A stretch of 18,002 bases of DNA from Acidobacteriaceae bacterium (GCA_030049955.1 JASIJX010000179.1:1-18002), one strand, 5' to 3'. Counted from the first letter of the stretch, positions 6,015 to 15,144 are shown. Made by a program: numbers and translations. The notes: generated by a model from the letters alone, not told the origin.

Positions 6015-7955
6015 ATGATACGTCGTCTTCTTTTCCTGGTTATGATTGGCTGCGTCGCGTCGATCAGCATTAGTTCTGCCTTCGCCGATGATCTGCCCTG
6101 GTCTGAGCGCGCCGCCAATGCCGCTATTGCCCGCTGGCCCGATGGACGGATTGCTTCGCCAGAAGCTGCGAGCACCTGGAACTACGAGTTGGGCACATTG
6201 CTCGAGGGCATGGATGCGGTATGGCTCAACACCGCGAATGCGCGTTACTTCCACTACATCCAGCGCTCGGTTGACGCGCTGCTCGGACCCGATGGATCGA
6301 TTCCCACCTATAAATACAACGAATATCAGCTCGATAATATTCTGCTGGGGCGTCAGCTCCTGCTGCTGTACCGCGTGACGCAGAAACCCATTTACCTGAA
6401 AGCCGCCACGCTGCTTTATGACCAGCTCGAGCACCAGCCGCGCACGCCTTCGGGCGGCTTCTGGCACAAGGAGCGTTATCCGAACCAGATGTGGCTGGAC
6501 GGCCTGTACATGGCCGAGCCGTTTTATGCCGAATACGCCACGGTGTCGCATCACCCGGAGAAGTTTAGCGACATCACGCACCAGTTTGTGCTGATGGAAG
6601 AACACGCGCGCGATGCGAAAACCGGCCTGCTCTATCACGGGTGGGACGAATCGAAGCAGCAGCGCTGGGCAAATCCGGCAACCGGGGATTCGTCCCAGTT
6701 CTGGGCGCGTGGCATGGGATGGTACATGATGGCGCTGGTCGATACGCTCGACTACTATCCGGCCGGCGACCCAGAGCTCGCTTCAGAACGCGCACAGTTG
6801 ATTGCCATTCTGCGGCGAGAGGCAGAAGCGGTTGCGCGTTACCAGGATCCGGCATCCGGGCTGTGGTATCAGGTCATCGACAAGCCCACGGGGAAGGGTA
6901 ATTACCTCGAATCTTCTGCTTCATGCATGTTCGTGTATGCGCTGGCCAAAGGCGTGCGCCGCGGCTATTTGCCAGAGCGGTATGTGGAGAACGCGGAGCG
7001 CGGGTATCGCGGGATACTGACGCACTTCGTGAAGACCGGCCCGGATGAAGATGTTTCGCTCACCGATACCGTGAAAGGCGCCGGTCTGGGCGGCGACCCT
7101 TATCGCGATGGCAGCTACGCATACTATATCGGGGAGAAGCGCGCCACTAACGATCCCAAAGGCGTAGGCGCATTTCTGCTGGCCAGCGTGGAGATGGAGA
7201 ACGCTCAGAACGCGAAGCTGGGCCGCGGCGACGTAGTGATGGTAGACGGCTGGTTCAACTCGCAGCAGCGGACCGATGCGTTCGGTCATGAGATGTACTT
7301 CCATTACAAATGGGAGACAGAGGATATGCCCGGCTATTCGCTCTTCGGGCACATCTTTCGCCAGTTCGGCGCAGAAACGAAATCGCTCTATGCGGAGCCA
7401 ACCGCTGCTAAACTAAGCGGCGCGCAGGTATTCGTGATCGCGTCGCCCGACAATCTGGACAAGAATCCGCATGCGCACTTTGCCAATGACCGGGATGCGG
7501 AGCAAATTGCCGCGTGGGTGAAGGCCGGCGGCGTGCTTCTGATCATGGAGAACGACACTTCCTTCGCCGATCTGGATCACTTCAATGTCATCGCGGAGAA
7601 GTTCGGCATTCATTTCAACAGCGTGTTGCGCAAGCACGTAGTCGGCACGCAGTGGGAGATGGGGAAGATCGCCATCGACGGCAGAGGGCCGATCTTTCAC
7701 CATCCGCATACGCTGTATGTTAAGGACGTTTGCACCATTACCGCGATGCCGCCGGCTAGGCCAGTATTCAAGGAAGGCGACGACATCTTCATGGCCACGG
7801 CAAAGTACGGCCGCGGAACCGTCTTCGCCATGGTCGATCCGTGGCTCTACAACGAGTACACGGACGGCCGGAAACTACCTGCAGAGTATGATAACTTTGC
7901 GGCGGGCAAGGAATTTGTCCGCTGGGCGATGGAGCAGGTGCCGCGGACAAAGTGA
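6015..7955 (+). CDS. GH105 unsaturated rhamnogalacturonyl hydrolase with C-terminal DUF4350-like domain
   Basis: A 646-residue exported enzyme. Residues 1-24 are a signal peptide (AFADD at the cleavage region). The (alpha/alpha)6-barrel GH105/GH88 domain spans about 30-390, with YQLDNILLG (D107) and MWLDGLYM (D162) matching the two aspartates used by YteR-type enzymes, plus RGMGWYMMALVDTL (232-245). These enzymes hydrate the double bond of the 4,5-unsaturated galacturonic acid left by pectin or rhamnogalacturonan lyases and release it from rhamnose-containing oligosaccharides. Residues about 398-640 form a second domain (VVMVDGWFNSQ, VFVIASPDN, AWVKAGGVLLIMEND) resembling DUF4350, a class-I-amidotransferase-like fold of unknown role here. 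The ATG at 6015 has GGAG 5 bases upstream and starts directly at the signal peptide; a GTG at 5970 is rejected. The stop lies 13 bp from the convergent GH106 stop. Confidence 0.9.
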   Translation: MIRRLLFLVMIGCVASISISSAFADDLPWSERAANAAIARWPDGRIASPEAASTWNYELGTLLEGMDAVWLNTANARYFHYIQRSVDALLGPDGSIPTYKYNEYQLDNILLGRQLLLLYRVTQKPIYLKAATLLYDQLEHQPRTPSGGFWHKERYPNQMWLDGLYMAEPFYAEYATVSHHPEKFSDITHQFVLMEEHARDAKTGLLYHGWDESKQQRWANPATGDSSQFWARGMGWYMMALVDTLDYYPAGDPELASERAQLIAILRREAEAVARYQDPASGLWYQVIDKPTGKGNYLESSASCMFVYALAKGVRRGYLPERYVENAERGYRGILTHFVKTGPDEDVSLTDTVKGAGLGGDPYRDGSYAYYIGEKRATNDPKGVGAFLLASVEMENAQNAKLGRGDVVMVDGWFNSQQRTDAFGHEMYFHYKWETEDMPGYSLFGHIFRQFGAETKSLYAEPTAAKLSGAQVFVIASPDNLDKNPHAHFANDRDAEQIAAWVKAGGVLLIMENDTSFADLDHFNVIAEKFGIHFNSVLRKHVVGTQWEMGKIAIDGRGPIFHHPHTLYVKDVCTITAMPPARPVFKEGDDIFMATAKYGRGTVFAMVDPWLYNEYTDGRKLPAEYDNFAAGKEFVRWAMEQVPRTK

Positions 7956-7968
7956 ATTCCATTGGGCC

Positions 7969-10896
7969 TTATGAGATCTCTATCTGCACTGGGCCGATGA
8001 GCCCTGCGCTCATTAGTCCAGATGGATTTTCCGTTGTGCCGGGACGGAACGGTAGCGGCTCGCGCAGCACCATAGTATTGAAAAGCGAGTTCGTCACGGC
8101 CACTTCCAGCACGTTTTCTCCGGTTTGCACGAAGTCTGTAATTTCAACCCGATAGGGACGCAGCAGCAGCGTGGCAACTTGCCGGCCGTTAACTGTGACC
8201 TCCGCGACGTCCCGCACGATCCCAAGATCGAGAACGATCCGGGAACCGGTGTCTGCAGGGCGCACGGCGAAGTTCGATCTGTAAGCGCCTCGCCCGGAGA
8301 AGCCGCGAAGCTCGGAGTCAAGCGACCAGTCGACTAGTTCCGGCAAGTCGCGGCGGAGAACAGCGGTTTTGCCGGACGGAACAAGGCCCGTGGCCGTTAG
8401 TTGCCAACTATCTGTTAGCTGTTCGGCGCGTTTCAGGCGTTCTGGAGGAGGCTGCGGCGCAGAGAGCGCCGGGCCTGCGGGATCAAAGACAATGAGTGCC
8501 GAGCCAAGCGGCGGCAGATTGAGCTTTACACGAGCCCAGTCATCGCTGCGCGTGAACACTGGCGCAAGTACGGCTTTGCCCGTCCATGGATCCCACACTT
8601 CGGGCGCTCCCTGCGCTTCAAATTCGGCGTCCAGCAGTGCGATCGTATCCGATTCGTTGCGTAGAAAATACGCATCAACCTCCGCAATTTTCTTGTGGAT
8701 GAATGAAAGAGGCTTCCCGTAAAACTTCACGTCAGGGTTCGTCGCCTGAGAGAGCATTTGGAGAGCCGCATCCGCATCAGCCGCGCAGTAGACATTCGAA
8801 AACTTACGAACCGCGGAAATCGCTTCTGCGAGAGAGCGATTTCTGTCGCCGTTTTCTGACAGCCCTTCGGATTCGAACGGAAGCGTACCGGTAAAAACGA
8901 TCGGAAGTCCTGCGGCTGCGAACTTTTCGAGCTGGCGAGCCATGGCGACATCCAACGACTGGACAGCAGGAAAAACCAGCGCCCGGTATCGCGCCCCGCC
9001 GGCAGTCACTAGCATGCGATCATGTACCGAGCAATTCGCGAGCGAATCTGCATTGATGTGATCGTAGTTATACCCGGCATCCAGAAGCGCTTGATTCAGG
9101 CGCGGCAGTGGCGGCAGGTCATCGGCACCGTGGATCAGATCGTTGCGATAGAGCGCGACTCCGGCAACATTTTTCCCGACCTGTGAAATGTACTGCACAC
9201 GCGTGATGTAGTTGTTGAGCTGTGCAAAGTGCGGCCAGAAGGGATTAAGCTCGTTGAATTGAGAAGAGTAGTTGCCGGTGTTGTTGATGCCGCTGAAGGG
9301 ATGCCATCCCGGCGGCGGAAGGCCGGGAACGAGGTACGCAAATCCGTGATAGACGATGGCATTCACACCAGCCGTGAGCGCCTCGTCGGCAGCCACCTTC
9401 ACCTTTTCGGGAGTTGTTTCATAAGCGGCGCCTGGCCAGACGAACGACTCGCTACCAACGATGGCGCGGCCATAAACATTGGCCGCAGACGCTGCCATTT
9501 TGAGAAAGTCGTAGCCTCCGGCATCATAAAGCATCTCGGTTTCTGGAATATCTGCCTCGCCGTAGATGCGCAGCACGTCGGCCGGCGCGCCATGGGCCTG
9601 GGTGCGCGAGAGCAGCTTGTTTTCGTGCGCCCATCGATTGAACTGTCCGTAAAAACGCTCGATCATCAAATCGGAGACCGTCTGACGATAATCGCGGCGC
9701 ACCTGGTCGCCGATGCCGGCCATGTCAAAGTCGGGAATGTCGATATATTCGCCAAATGGCTCAACGTTCGTCTGTAGCTTGAGAATGGGCAAATATGGAA
9801 GCAGGTCATAGCCGCGGCGTCCGCGGAATTCGGCCAGAAAATCGTCGCTCCAGAAGAGATTCGCAGCAACTTCCAAACTGTCGCAAAAGACGGCGCGCAG
9901 GCCGTTGCCAAAATACTGGCCGATATAGGGGATCGCATTGTCGCCGACGCGCTTGGCATGCGCCGCAAAAGCCGCAGAGCTCAGATGGTCCATCACGAGC
10001 TGCGGGCCTACATCTCCGGCTCCGTTCACACGCTGCACTGTTGGCACGGAAGCAAAGACAAAGAGCTGCCAGGTTCCCGGTGGAATGTCCCAGTCCAGCA
10101 TTCCGTCGGCGCTCAAGCGAGAGGTCAGATCGATTGATGACCCATGCTCCAACTCGCCGGGCTTCACGACGGTTTGCCCAGGTCCGCCGCGCGCATGAAA
10201 CCGCCACTCTGCGTCCTCGCCGCGCACTGCGACAACGGCAACCACCCTGGTGCGCTTCTTCAGCCGCTCCGGCCATCCTTGCGGAAGACCGTTCAGTCTG
10301 TCGGCTCCATGCAAGGGATCGCCATCGGTGACAGAGGGCACCTGTAATTGCCCGTGAAATTTCGCCGGACCTGAAACAGAAACGTGCGTCGAGCGCAATT
10401 CGACCGAGGCGAGCTCCGGCGTGATCGCTTCTCCGCCTCCGAAAGGCCAGCCGGAGCCGAAGGTATAGTCGATGAACATGCTGCGGTTTCGCGCTTCTTC
10501 AACAGCCGCGGCGACATGGCTGAAGAAGGACTCCGAGGCATAGCTGTTCATTTGCTGCCACTGCGCGTCTGTGAAATCGGCGCGATTGAAGCCTTTGACA
10601 AAGGCCTGTATCTCGGCGCCACCAAAAACTGCCTTGTCGAGCACATCGATTTCGCGACGCAGCTCCGCATCCGTAACAAGATTGCCTGGCCACCACCAGC
10701 GCGCAATGGGTCGGTATTTTTTCGCCGGCGACAGAAACGCGTGACGAAACTCGTCAGCGCTGGGAGCTTCCGGCTGCGAATTGTTCGCCACCAGGGAACC
10801 AGTTCCCTGTGCTGCTTTAGCTGAAGCGGTCCTCAGAGCAACTGCCCCGCTGGTCAACGCTGCTTTGCGAAGAAAGGTTCTGCGATTTTGTCTCAT
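7969..10896 (-). CDS. Tat-exported GH106 alpha-L-rhamnosidase
   Basis: A 975-residue glycosidase with a twin-arginine signal at the N-terminus (NRRTFLRKA, R5-R6, followed by a weakly hydrophobic stretch and ASAKAAQ), so it is probably folded in the cytoplasm before export. The GH106 domain begins near residue 49 with HAFLSPAKKYRPIARWWWPG, followed by AELRREIDVLDKAVFGGAEI, the usual opening of the GH106 barrel (R-P-x-x-x-W-W-W-x-G then G-G-x-x-I). A C-terminal galactose-binding-like beta-sandwich (about 845-975) contains DLGIVRDVAEVTVNGRQV. GH106 enzymes release terminal alpha-L-rhamnose with inversion, from rhamnogalacturonan and other plant or microbial glycans. The gene follows the TonB receptor gene on the same strand but is separated from it by a hairpin terminator and has its own candidate promoter with a palindrome. 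GH106 assignment is confident at family level; the exact linkage is not. Confidence 0.85.
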   Translation of the reverse strand: MRQNRRTFLRKAALTSGAVALRTASAKAAQGTGSLVANNSQPEAPSADEFRHAFLSPAKKYRPIARWWWPGNLVTDAELRREIDVLDKAVFGGAEIQAFVKGFNRADFTDAQWQQMNSYASESFFSHVAAAVEEARNRSMFIDYTFGSGWPFGGGEAITPELASVELRSTHVSVSGPAKFHGQLQVPSVTDGDPLHGADRLNGLPQGWPERLKKRTRVVAVVAVRGEDAEWRFHARGGPGQTVVKPGELEHGSSIDLTSRLSADGMLDWDIPPGTWQLFVFASVPTVQRVNGAGDVGPQLVMDHLSSAAFAAHAKRVGDNAIPYIGQYFGNGLRAVFCDSLEVAANLFWSDDFLAEFRGRRGYDLLPYLPILKLQTNVEPFGEYIDIPDFDMAGIGDQVRRDYRQTVSDLMIERFYGQFNRWAHENKLLSRTQAHGAPADVLRIYGEADIPETEMLYDAGGYDFLKMAASAANVYGRAIVGSESFVWPGAAYETTPEKVKVAADEALTAGVNAIVYHGFAYLVPGLPPPGWHPFSGINNTGNYSSQFNELNPFWPHFAQLNNYITRVQYISQVGKNVAGVALYRNDLIHGADDLPPLPRLNQALLDAGYNYDHINADSLANCSVHDRMLVTAGGARYRALVFPAVQSLDVAMARQLEKFAAAGLPIVFTGTLPFESEGLSENGDRNRSLAEAISAVRKFSNVYCAADADAALQMLSQATNPDVKFYGKPLSFIHKKIAEVDAYFLRNESDTIALLDAEFEAQGAPEVWDPWTGKAVLAPVFTRSDDWARVKLNLPPLGSALIVFDPAGPALSAPQPPPERLKRAEQLTDSWQLTATGLVPSGKTAVLRRDLPELVDWSLDSELRGFSGRGAYRSNFAVRPADTGSRIVLDLGIVRDVAEVTVNGRQVATLLLRPYRVEITDFVQTGENVLEVAVTNSLFNTMVLREPLPFRPGTTENPSGLMSAGLIGPVQIEIS

Positions 10897-10916
10897 ACCT
10901 GGTGTTATTTGTTGGA

Positions 10917-10934
10917 ATTGTACGGCGGCGCCGT
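10917..10934 (-). promoter_or_regulatory. Candidate -10 box and 13-bp palindrome upstream of the GH106 gene
   Basis: Reading the minus strand, TACAAT (10922-10917) is a reasonable -10 hexamer about 20 bases before the GH106 ATG. It abuts the perfect palindrome ACGGCG-G-CGCCGT (10922-10934), which would lie between the -10 and -35 elements, where a repressor commonly binds. No good -35 hexamer was found, as expected if an activator or alternative factor is used. Confidence 0.4.
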
Positions 10935-10967
10935 TGTGAAACGGAGGTTGTAGACAGAAAAGTCAAA

Positions 10968-10999
10968 TGGGGCCGCAATTCATAAGAAAAGCGGCCCCA
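10968..10999 (-). terminator. Hairpin terminator after the TonB-dependent receptor gene
   Basis: Perfect 9-bp arms TGGGGCCGC (10968-10976) and GCGGCCCCA (10991-10999) flank a 14-base loop. On the minus strand the hairpin is followed by TTTGACTTTTC, a modest T-rich tail. It begins 31 bp beyond the receptor stop codon, so it fits termination, possibly partial, before the GH106 gene. Confidence 0.75.
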
Positions 11000-11029
11000 C
11001 TTAGCAATGCCTCGTTTGTTGCTCGAGGG

Positions 11030-14000
11030 TTAGAACACGTACTTGCCCGACAACTGGAAGGTGCGTGCGTCGATTGTGTAGTTCTGCTCCGACATCGGCT
11101 GGGTAAGCTGGACGGTGCTGGCTCCGATAACCGTGTTCATGCTGGGGTTGGCGAAGGTTGGGTGGTTCAGCACGTTGAAGGAATCGGCGCGGAACTCCAG
11201 GTACTGCTCATGGAACGTCCTGAAGTCCTTGAACAGCGACGCATTCAGCCTCCAGTTGCCCGGCCCCGAAACGTCGTTCTTCGGGGAGCCGAAGAAGGGC
11301 GCTACGTTTGCGTAGCCGTTGACGTACGGAACCGGAGTTCCGGCAGTCGCCCCCGTGCTGGAGGTGGTGCATCCCAACCCGGAGCAAAACGAGTTATCGG
11401 CGCCGACTGGTCCGGAAGCGTAGCTGAAGGTGCCAGTTTCATAAGGCGCCAGAGCCGCAGCGGAGATCGCATTGTTCGCGCTGCCGACGCCCAGCGGGTC
11501 GGCGAACGCGCAGGGATTAACCCAGCGATCCCTCGTTTTGGTCTGAGCGGCGCAAACGTCCGCGGCCGTATTCGACGGCGTCCCCGCAGTCATACCGCTC
11601 TGTGTCAGGAGACCGCCGCCCGGGAGATCGGCCGCTGGCGCGGTTAGCTTGTTTGAGTACGGATTGCCGACCTTGATGGCGCTGTTAGCTAGGCCGCCGT
11701 TGGCATTCGACATGCCCACCGCGCTCGTAGCACCGGGGAGCAAGGTCGAAGTTCTGCTGATCCCAACGGTAAACGGCTTGCCGGTCTGGCCCCACCACTC
11801 CATATCGGTCTTCCATCCGCCGATAACCCTGTCGAGGAGACCAGGATGGTTGACAAACTGCCTGCCCACACCGAACGGAAGGTCGTAATCCACGTCGATG
11901 ACGGCGCGGTTGCGGATATCGTAACCGGACTGGCCCCACTCGTACTTAATGGGGATGAGTGCGGCCTGCTTGTACGAGCCGATATCTCCTCCCAGCAGAT
12001 CGGTGGTGTTGTCGAATGCGTGCGCCCAGGTATAGCTGCCCAGGAGGCTCAGGCCGTCGCTATAGTGTTTCTGCACCACGGCCTGCAGTGAATTGTAGGA
12101 GCTGCCGCCCGCCCACGACATCCAGAACTGGCCACTAAGATGCGGAGCCGGGGTAAGTCCGTTGGTGTTCTCGCCGCCGATTGTAATGGCCAGCGGCATG
12201 TCCGGGTTGTTGATGCCTGTCACCAGGTGGCGGCCCATGCTGCCTACGTAGCTCACAGTTGCGGTCGTGTCCTTCCAGAACGCCCGCTGCACGCTCAAGT
12301 TGTAGTTCATGGTGTACGGCATGTGCATCACCGGATCCTCTTCGCCAACAGCCGGGAACGTCGCGTAGTGCTCGATTCCGCCTGCCGCCTGGAAGCCGCC
12401 GAGACCGCCCTCGAGAGAGTTGTTGAAGGCAGTCTGCGATTCGCAATAATTTCCCTGAGTGCAGCTCGCCAGGGCCGGTACACTTGCGTTCATGATGAAC
12501 GGCGGATTCAGGATATTGGCCGCGCCGCCGCCCGGCTCAAAGCCGCCCATAAAGACGCCCGCGCCGATGCGTGCAACGGTTTTGCTATCGATTTGATAGG
12601 CCGCGCCAAACCGTGGCGACCAGTTGGCCTTCGGGAAACTCGACAGGTAGGGGTTCGAAGTATAGGAAATCTGCACGTTGTCGGCGGCGAGTTCCGCAAG
12701 GAAGTTCGGGTCGAACTTCATGCTCTCGTCAGCCTGCGGCATCACCAGTTTGGACGCTCCCACCGCGCCGTTCCCGCTCATGTAGCCGTTTTCCCAGACG
12801 AAGTTCGCCAGTTGGTTGGCCTGCTCCCGCTTGGGCGTAAAGTACTCGTAACGCAATCCCAGGTTCAGCGTAAGCTTCGGCATCACCTTCCAGTCGTCCT
12901 GGATATAGCCGCCAAAGTACATTTGCACGAAGTGGGTGTACGTGAACGTACTAATGCTGGCGCTGTTCATGTTGTCACTGCTGGTGTATCCGGCGAAGGA
13001 ATAGGGGGTGGTATCGCTGAATCCGCCAGACGATAGCGTGCCCAGGCCGAGGAAGTCCGCGCCGCCAAACCCGCTAGGGCCGCCCAATCCTGACACACTG
13101 GTAAATGTGCCGTTGTAACTGTAGCTGCCTAATGGATTCGCGGCGTTAGTGCTGTACCAGCGCCCGGGCAGAGCCTCGAAGCCCATCTTCAGCGAGTGGT
13201 TGCCAACCACCTTGGTGAGGTTTTCACTGATCTGGTAGGTGTCCATGCCCTCGTGGGCCGGGTCGTTGCCGTGGGTCCCGAAGCCGGTGTAGCCGCTGAC
13301 GCTTACCGTTGGCAAGCCGCCTTCCTGATTGGCTAAGTTGACCGGTACGCCGTTCATGCCCAGGGTAGCCGCTATGTTCTGGTTGTAGTTGTACTGCAGG
13401 TTGGAGTAGTTGCCCCAGTTGAAGCCAAAGGTGAACACGTTGATGAGCGTAGGCGAGAATGTGTGCGTCTCGCTGAGCATGAAGCTGTCGCCCAGGAAGC
13501 TCTGATTGTGGCCGTTGTAACCTGGATATCCATCGAGGATCGGGCCGAGGGGAGAAGTGTTGGTTTCGATCAGGTGCGCATAGTTGACGTCGAAAGTGGC
13601 CAGATCGCGGCTGCTGATGTCCCAGTCGAGTTTCCCACCCCAATTGATCGGGTTAATGTCCTGCACGATGGACGTCTGGTAGTTACTGCCAGTCGGTCCA
13701 GAGTCCGTGTCGCTCGCCGAGTTGCAGTTGCCCGTGCTCCACCCGCCATTGGGTTTTCCGAAGTTGGCCTGTCCGGGAGAAGCGTAGTTGGGGCAGGGAT
13801 AGAGCTGGAGAATCTTCTGGGCGACCGGATCGATCTGGCTTGGGGCGAAGACGTTCTGGCCCGCAGCGAACTGATAACCGTCAATAGTAGTGCCGTTGCT
13901 GCCGCCGCTGGGGTTGTAAATTTGAAGATCGCCGGTCGGCCCAGCTTTTACGGTGTTACTACTGCATGAGTACGTGCCGGTATTGGAGTTGGGCTCATAG

Positions 14001-15091
14001 AGTACCGTCGGACAGGAACCACCAGTCAGGCTCGGATTCAGGAGTTCGCTGAAGTCGCCCTGGCGCATACGCGCCGTAGGCACGCTATAGGTGGTCGGAA
14101 CCGCTCCATTAACGAAGCGTGACTCCTGAAGGTAGCCGAAGAAAAATAGATGGTCCTTGATGACCGGCCCGCCGAGGGTAGCGCCAAATTGATTCATGTG
14201 GAAAGGCGCAATCTTCGAGCCGGGGGCCGTGTTCCAATTCAGCGCGTCGAGAGCCGTATTTCTCACGTACTCCCACGCGTCGCCATGAATCTCGTTGGTG
14301 CCGGATTTGGTGGTGGCATTGATCACTGCAGCATGGCCGCGACCGATTTCCGCGCTGTAGTTGCTGGTCTCCATCTTGAACTCTGAGATGGCATCCGGCG
14401 GAGGCGCCACGTTGTACTCCGAACCATTGATGTAGTCGCTATTAGCAACGTTGTCGTCCACGCCGTCCAGCATGTAGTTGTTCTGCTCCGCGTGCTGGCC
14501 ATTGGACGAAAAATCGCCATTCCCAGAGCCGCGTCCAACATAAGGCGTCACGCCCGGCGCTTCCTGGGTGATAAAGACCCAGTTGCGGTTTTCGAGCGGC
14601 GCGTCATTCAGGAACTGCGAATCGACATCTACTGCCGCTTCCGCAGTCTGCGTCTGCATCAGCGGTGCGGCCGAGGTAACGGTAACCGTGGCGTTCACTT
14701 GACCGGGCGTAAGTTTGAGCGGAATGTTCAGGCGGTCCTGCACGTGGACGATGATGTCGCTCTCCACCGTGGTCTCAAAGCCGTTGGACGAGGCGCTCAC
14801 CTTGTAGTGTCCGGTCTTGATGGGCGAAAAGTAATAGTCGCCGGTGTCGTTGGCCTTGGTTTTCAGCACCAGGCCGGTATCTGTATCGGTGAGCGTCACG
14901 TCTGCGCCCGCAATGACCGCGCCGGTCGAATCGGTGACTACGCCAATAATGGCGCCCTGGTCCACCTGTGCAAACGATTTCTGTGGGCAAAGCATCAGAA
15001 CGACTGCGAAGAGTACCGCAATTGCCCCGAGCCAACCCGTGCTGTGGTATAGTTTGCTGCTTCTCACTGGCTGAGATGAACGTACGAACAT
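11030..15091 (-). CDS. Oar-like TonB-dependent outer-membrane receptor with carboxypeptidase-regulatory-like domain
   Basis: A 1353-residue outer-membrane protein. Residues 1-41 form a signal peptide (hydrophobic core 20-35, KSFAQ). Residues about 45-128 are a carboxypeptidase-regulatory-like (CarboxypepD_reg) beta-sandwich: GVVTDSTGAVIAGADVTLTD (50-69) and TGDYYFSPIKTGHYKVSAS (83-101). The TonB plug follows (about 155-270, with APLENRNWVFITQEAPGV), then a long beta-barrel ending in QLSGKYVF, with the C-terminal phenylalanine expected of outer-membrane barrels. Such proteins are strongly expanded in Acidobacteriota and are thought to import oligosaccharides with TonB-ExbBD energy, like SusC; no SusD partner is encoded next to it. 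AAGGAGG lies 5 bases before the ATG at 15091. A sigma-70-like promoter and a hairpin lie upstream. Substrate specificity for rhamnose-containing glycans is inferred only from the flanking GH106 and regulator genes. Confidence 0.93.
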   Translation of the reverse strand: MFVRSSQPVRSSKLYHSTGWLGAIAVLFAVVLMLCPQKSFAQVDQGAIIGVVTDSTGAVIAGADVTLTDTDTGLVLKTKANDTGDYYFSPIKTGHYKVSASSNGFETTVESDIIVHVQDRLNIPLKLTPGQVNATVTVTSAAPLMQTQTAEAAVDVDSQFLNDAPLENRNWVFITQEAPGVTPYVGRGSGNGDFSSNGQHAEQNNYMLDGVDDNVANSDYINGSEYNVAPPPDAISEFKMETSNYSAEIGRGHAAVINATTKSGTNEIHGDAWEYVRNTALDALNWNTAPGSKIAPFHMNQFGATLGGPVIKDHLFFFGYLQESRFVNGAVPTTYSVPTARMRQGDFSELLNPSLTGGSCPTVLYEPNSNTGTYSCSSNTVKAGPTGDLQIYNPSGGSNGTTIDGYQFAAGQNVFAPSQIDPVAQKILQLYPCPNYASPGQANFGKPNGGWSTGNCNSASDTDSGPTGSNYQTSIVQDINPINWGGKLDWDISSRDLATFDVNYAHLIETNTSPLGPILDGYPGYNGHNQSFLGDSFMLSETHTFSPTLINVFTFGFNWGNYSNLQYNYNQNIAATLGMNGVPVNLANQEGGLPTVSVSGYTGFGTHGNDPAHEGMDTYQISENLTKVVGNHSLKMGFEALPGRWYSTNAANPLGSYSYNGTFTSVSGLGGPSGFGGADFLGLGTLSSGGFSDTTPYSFAGYTSSDNMNSASISTFTYTHFVQMYFGGYIQDDWKVMPKLTLNLGLRYEYFTPKREQANQLANFVWENGYMSGNGAVGASKLVMPQADESMKFDPNFLAELAADNVQISYTSNPYLSSFPKANWSPRFGAAYQIDSKTVARIGAGVFMGGFEPGGGAANILNPPFIMNASVPALASCTQGNYCESQTAFNNSLEGGLGGFQAAGGIEHYATFPAVGEEDPVMHMPYTMNYNLSVQRAFWKDTTATVSYVGSMGRHLVTGINNPDMPLAITIGGENTNGLTPAPHLSGQFWMSWAGGSSYNSLQAVVQKHYSDGLSLLGSYTWAHAFDNTTDLLGGDIGSYKQAALIPIKYEWGQSGYDIRNRAVIDVDYDLPFGVGRQFVNHPGLLDRVIGGWKTDMEWWGQTGKPFTVGISRTSTLLPGATSAVGMSNANGGLANSAIKVGNPYSNKLTAPAADLPGGGLLTQSGMTAGTPSNTAADVCAAQTKTRDRWVNPCAFADPLGVGSANNAISAAALAPYETGTFSYASGPVGADNSFCSGLGCTTSSTGATAGTPVPYVNGYANVAPFFGSPKNDVSGPGNWRLNASLFKDFRTFHEQYLEFRADSFNVLNHPTFANPSMNTVIGASTVQLTQPMSEQNYTIDARTFQLSGKYVF

Positions 15092-15096
15092 CTTTT

Positions 15097-15103
15097 CCTC
15101 CTT
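15097..15103 (-). promoter_or_regulatory. Strong ribosome binding site of the TonB-dependent receptor gene
   Basis: Minus-strand AAGGAGG (plus-strand CCTCCTT) lies 5 bases before the ATG at 15091. It is a near-perfect anti-16S match, consistent with high expression of an outer-membrane receptor, and it fixes the start codon. Confidence 0.9.
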
Positions 15104-15124
15104 CTTAACTGCTTAAAAGACAAC

Positions 15125-15143
15125 GCTGTCATGAACCGACAGC
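15125..15143 (-). promoter_or_regulatory. Hairpin in the predicted 5' leader of the receptor mRNA
   Basis: GCTGTC (15125-15130) and GACAGC (15138-15143) form a perfect 6-bp stem with a 7-base loop. It lies just downstream of the predicted -10 box, so it would fall at or near the 5' end of the receptor transcript. It may be an mRNA-stabilising hairpin or a regulator site overlapping the start point. Confidence 0.45.
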
Positions 15144-15144
15144 A

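Noticed and set aside
12140..13036. 298-codon plus-strand open frame
   Set aside because: It is antisense to the barrel of the TonB-dependent receptor and has no recognisable fold.
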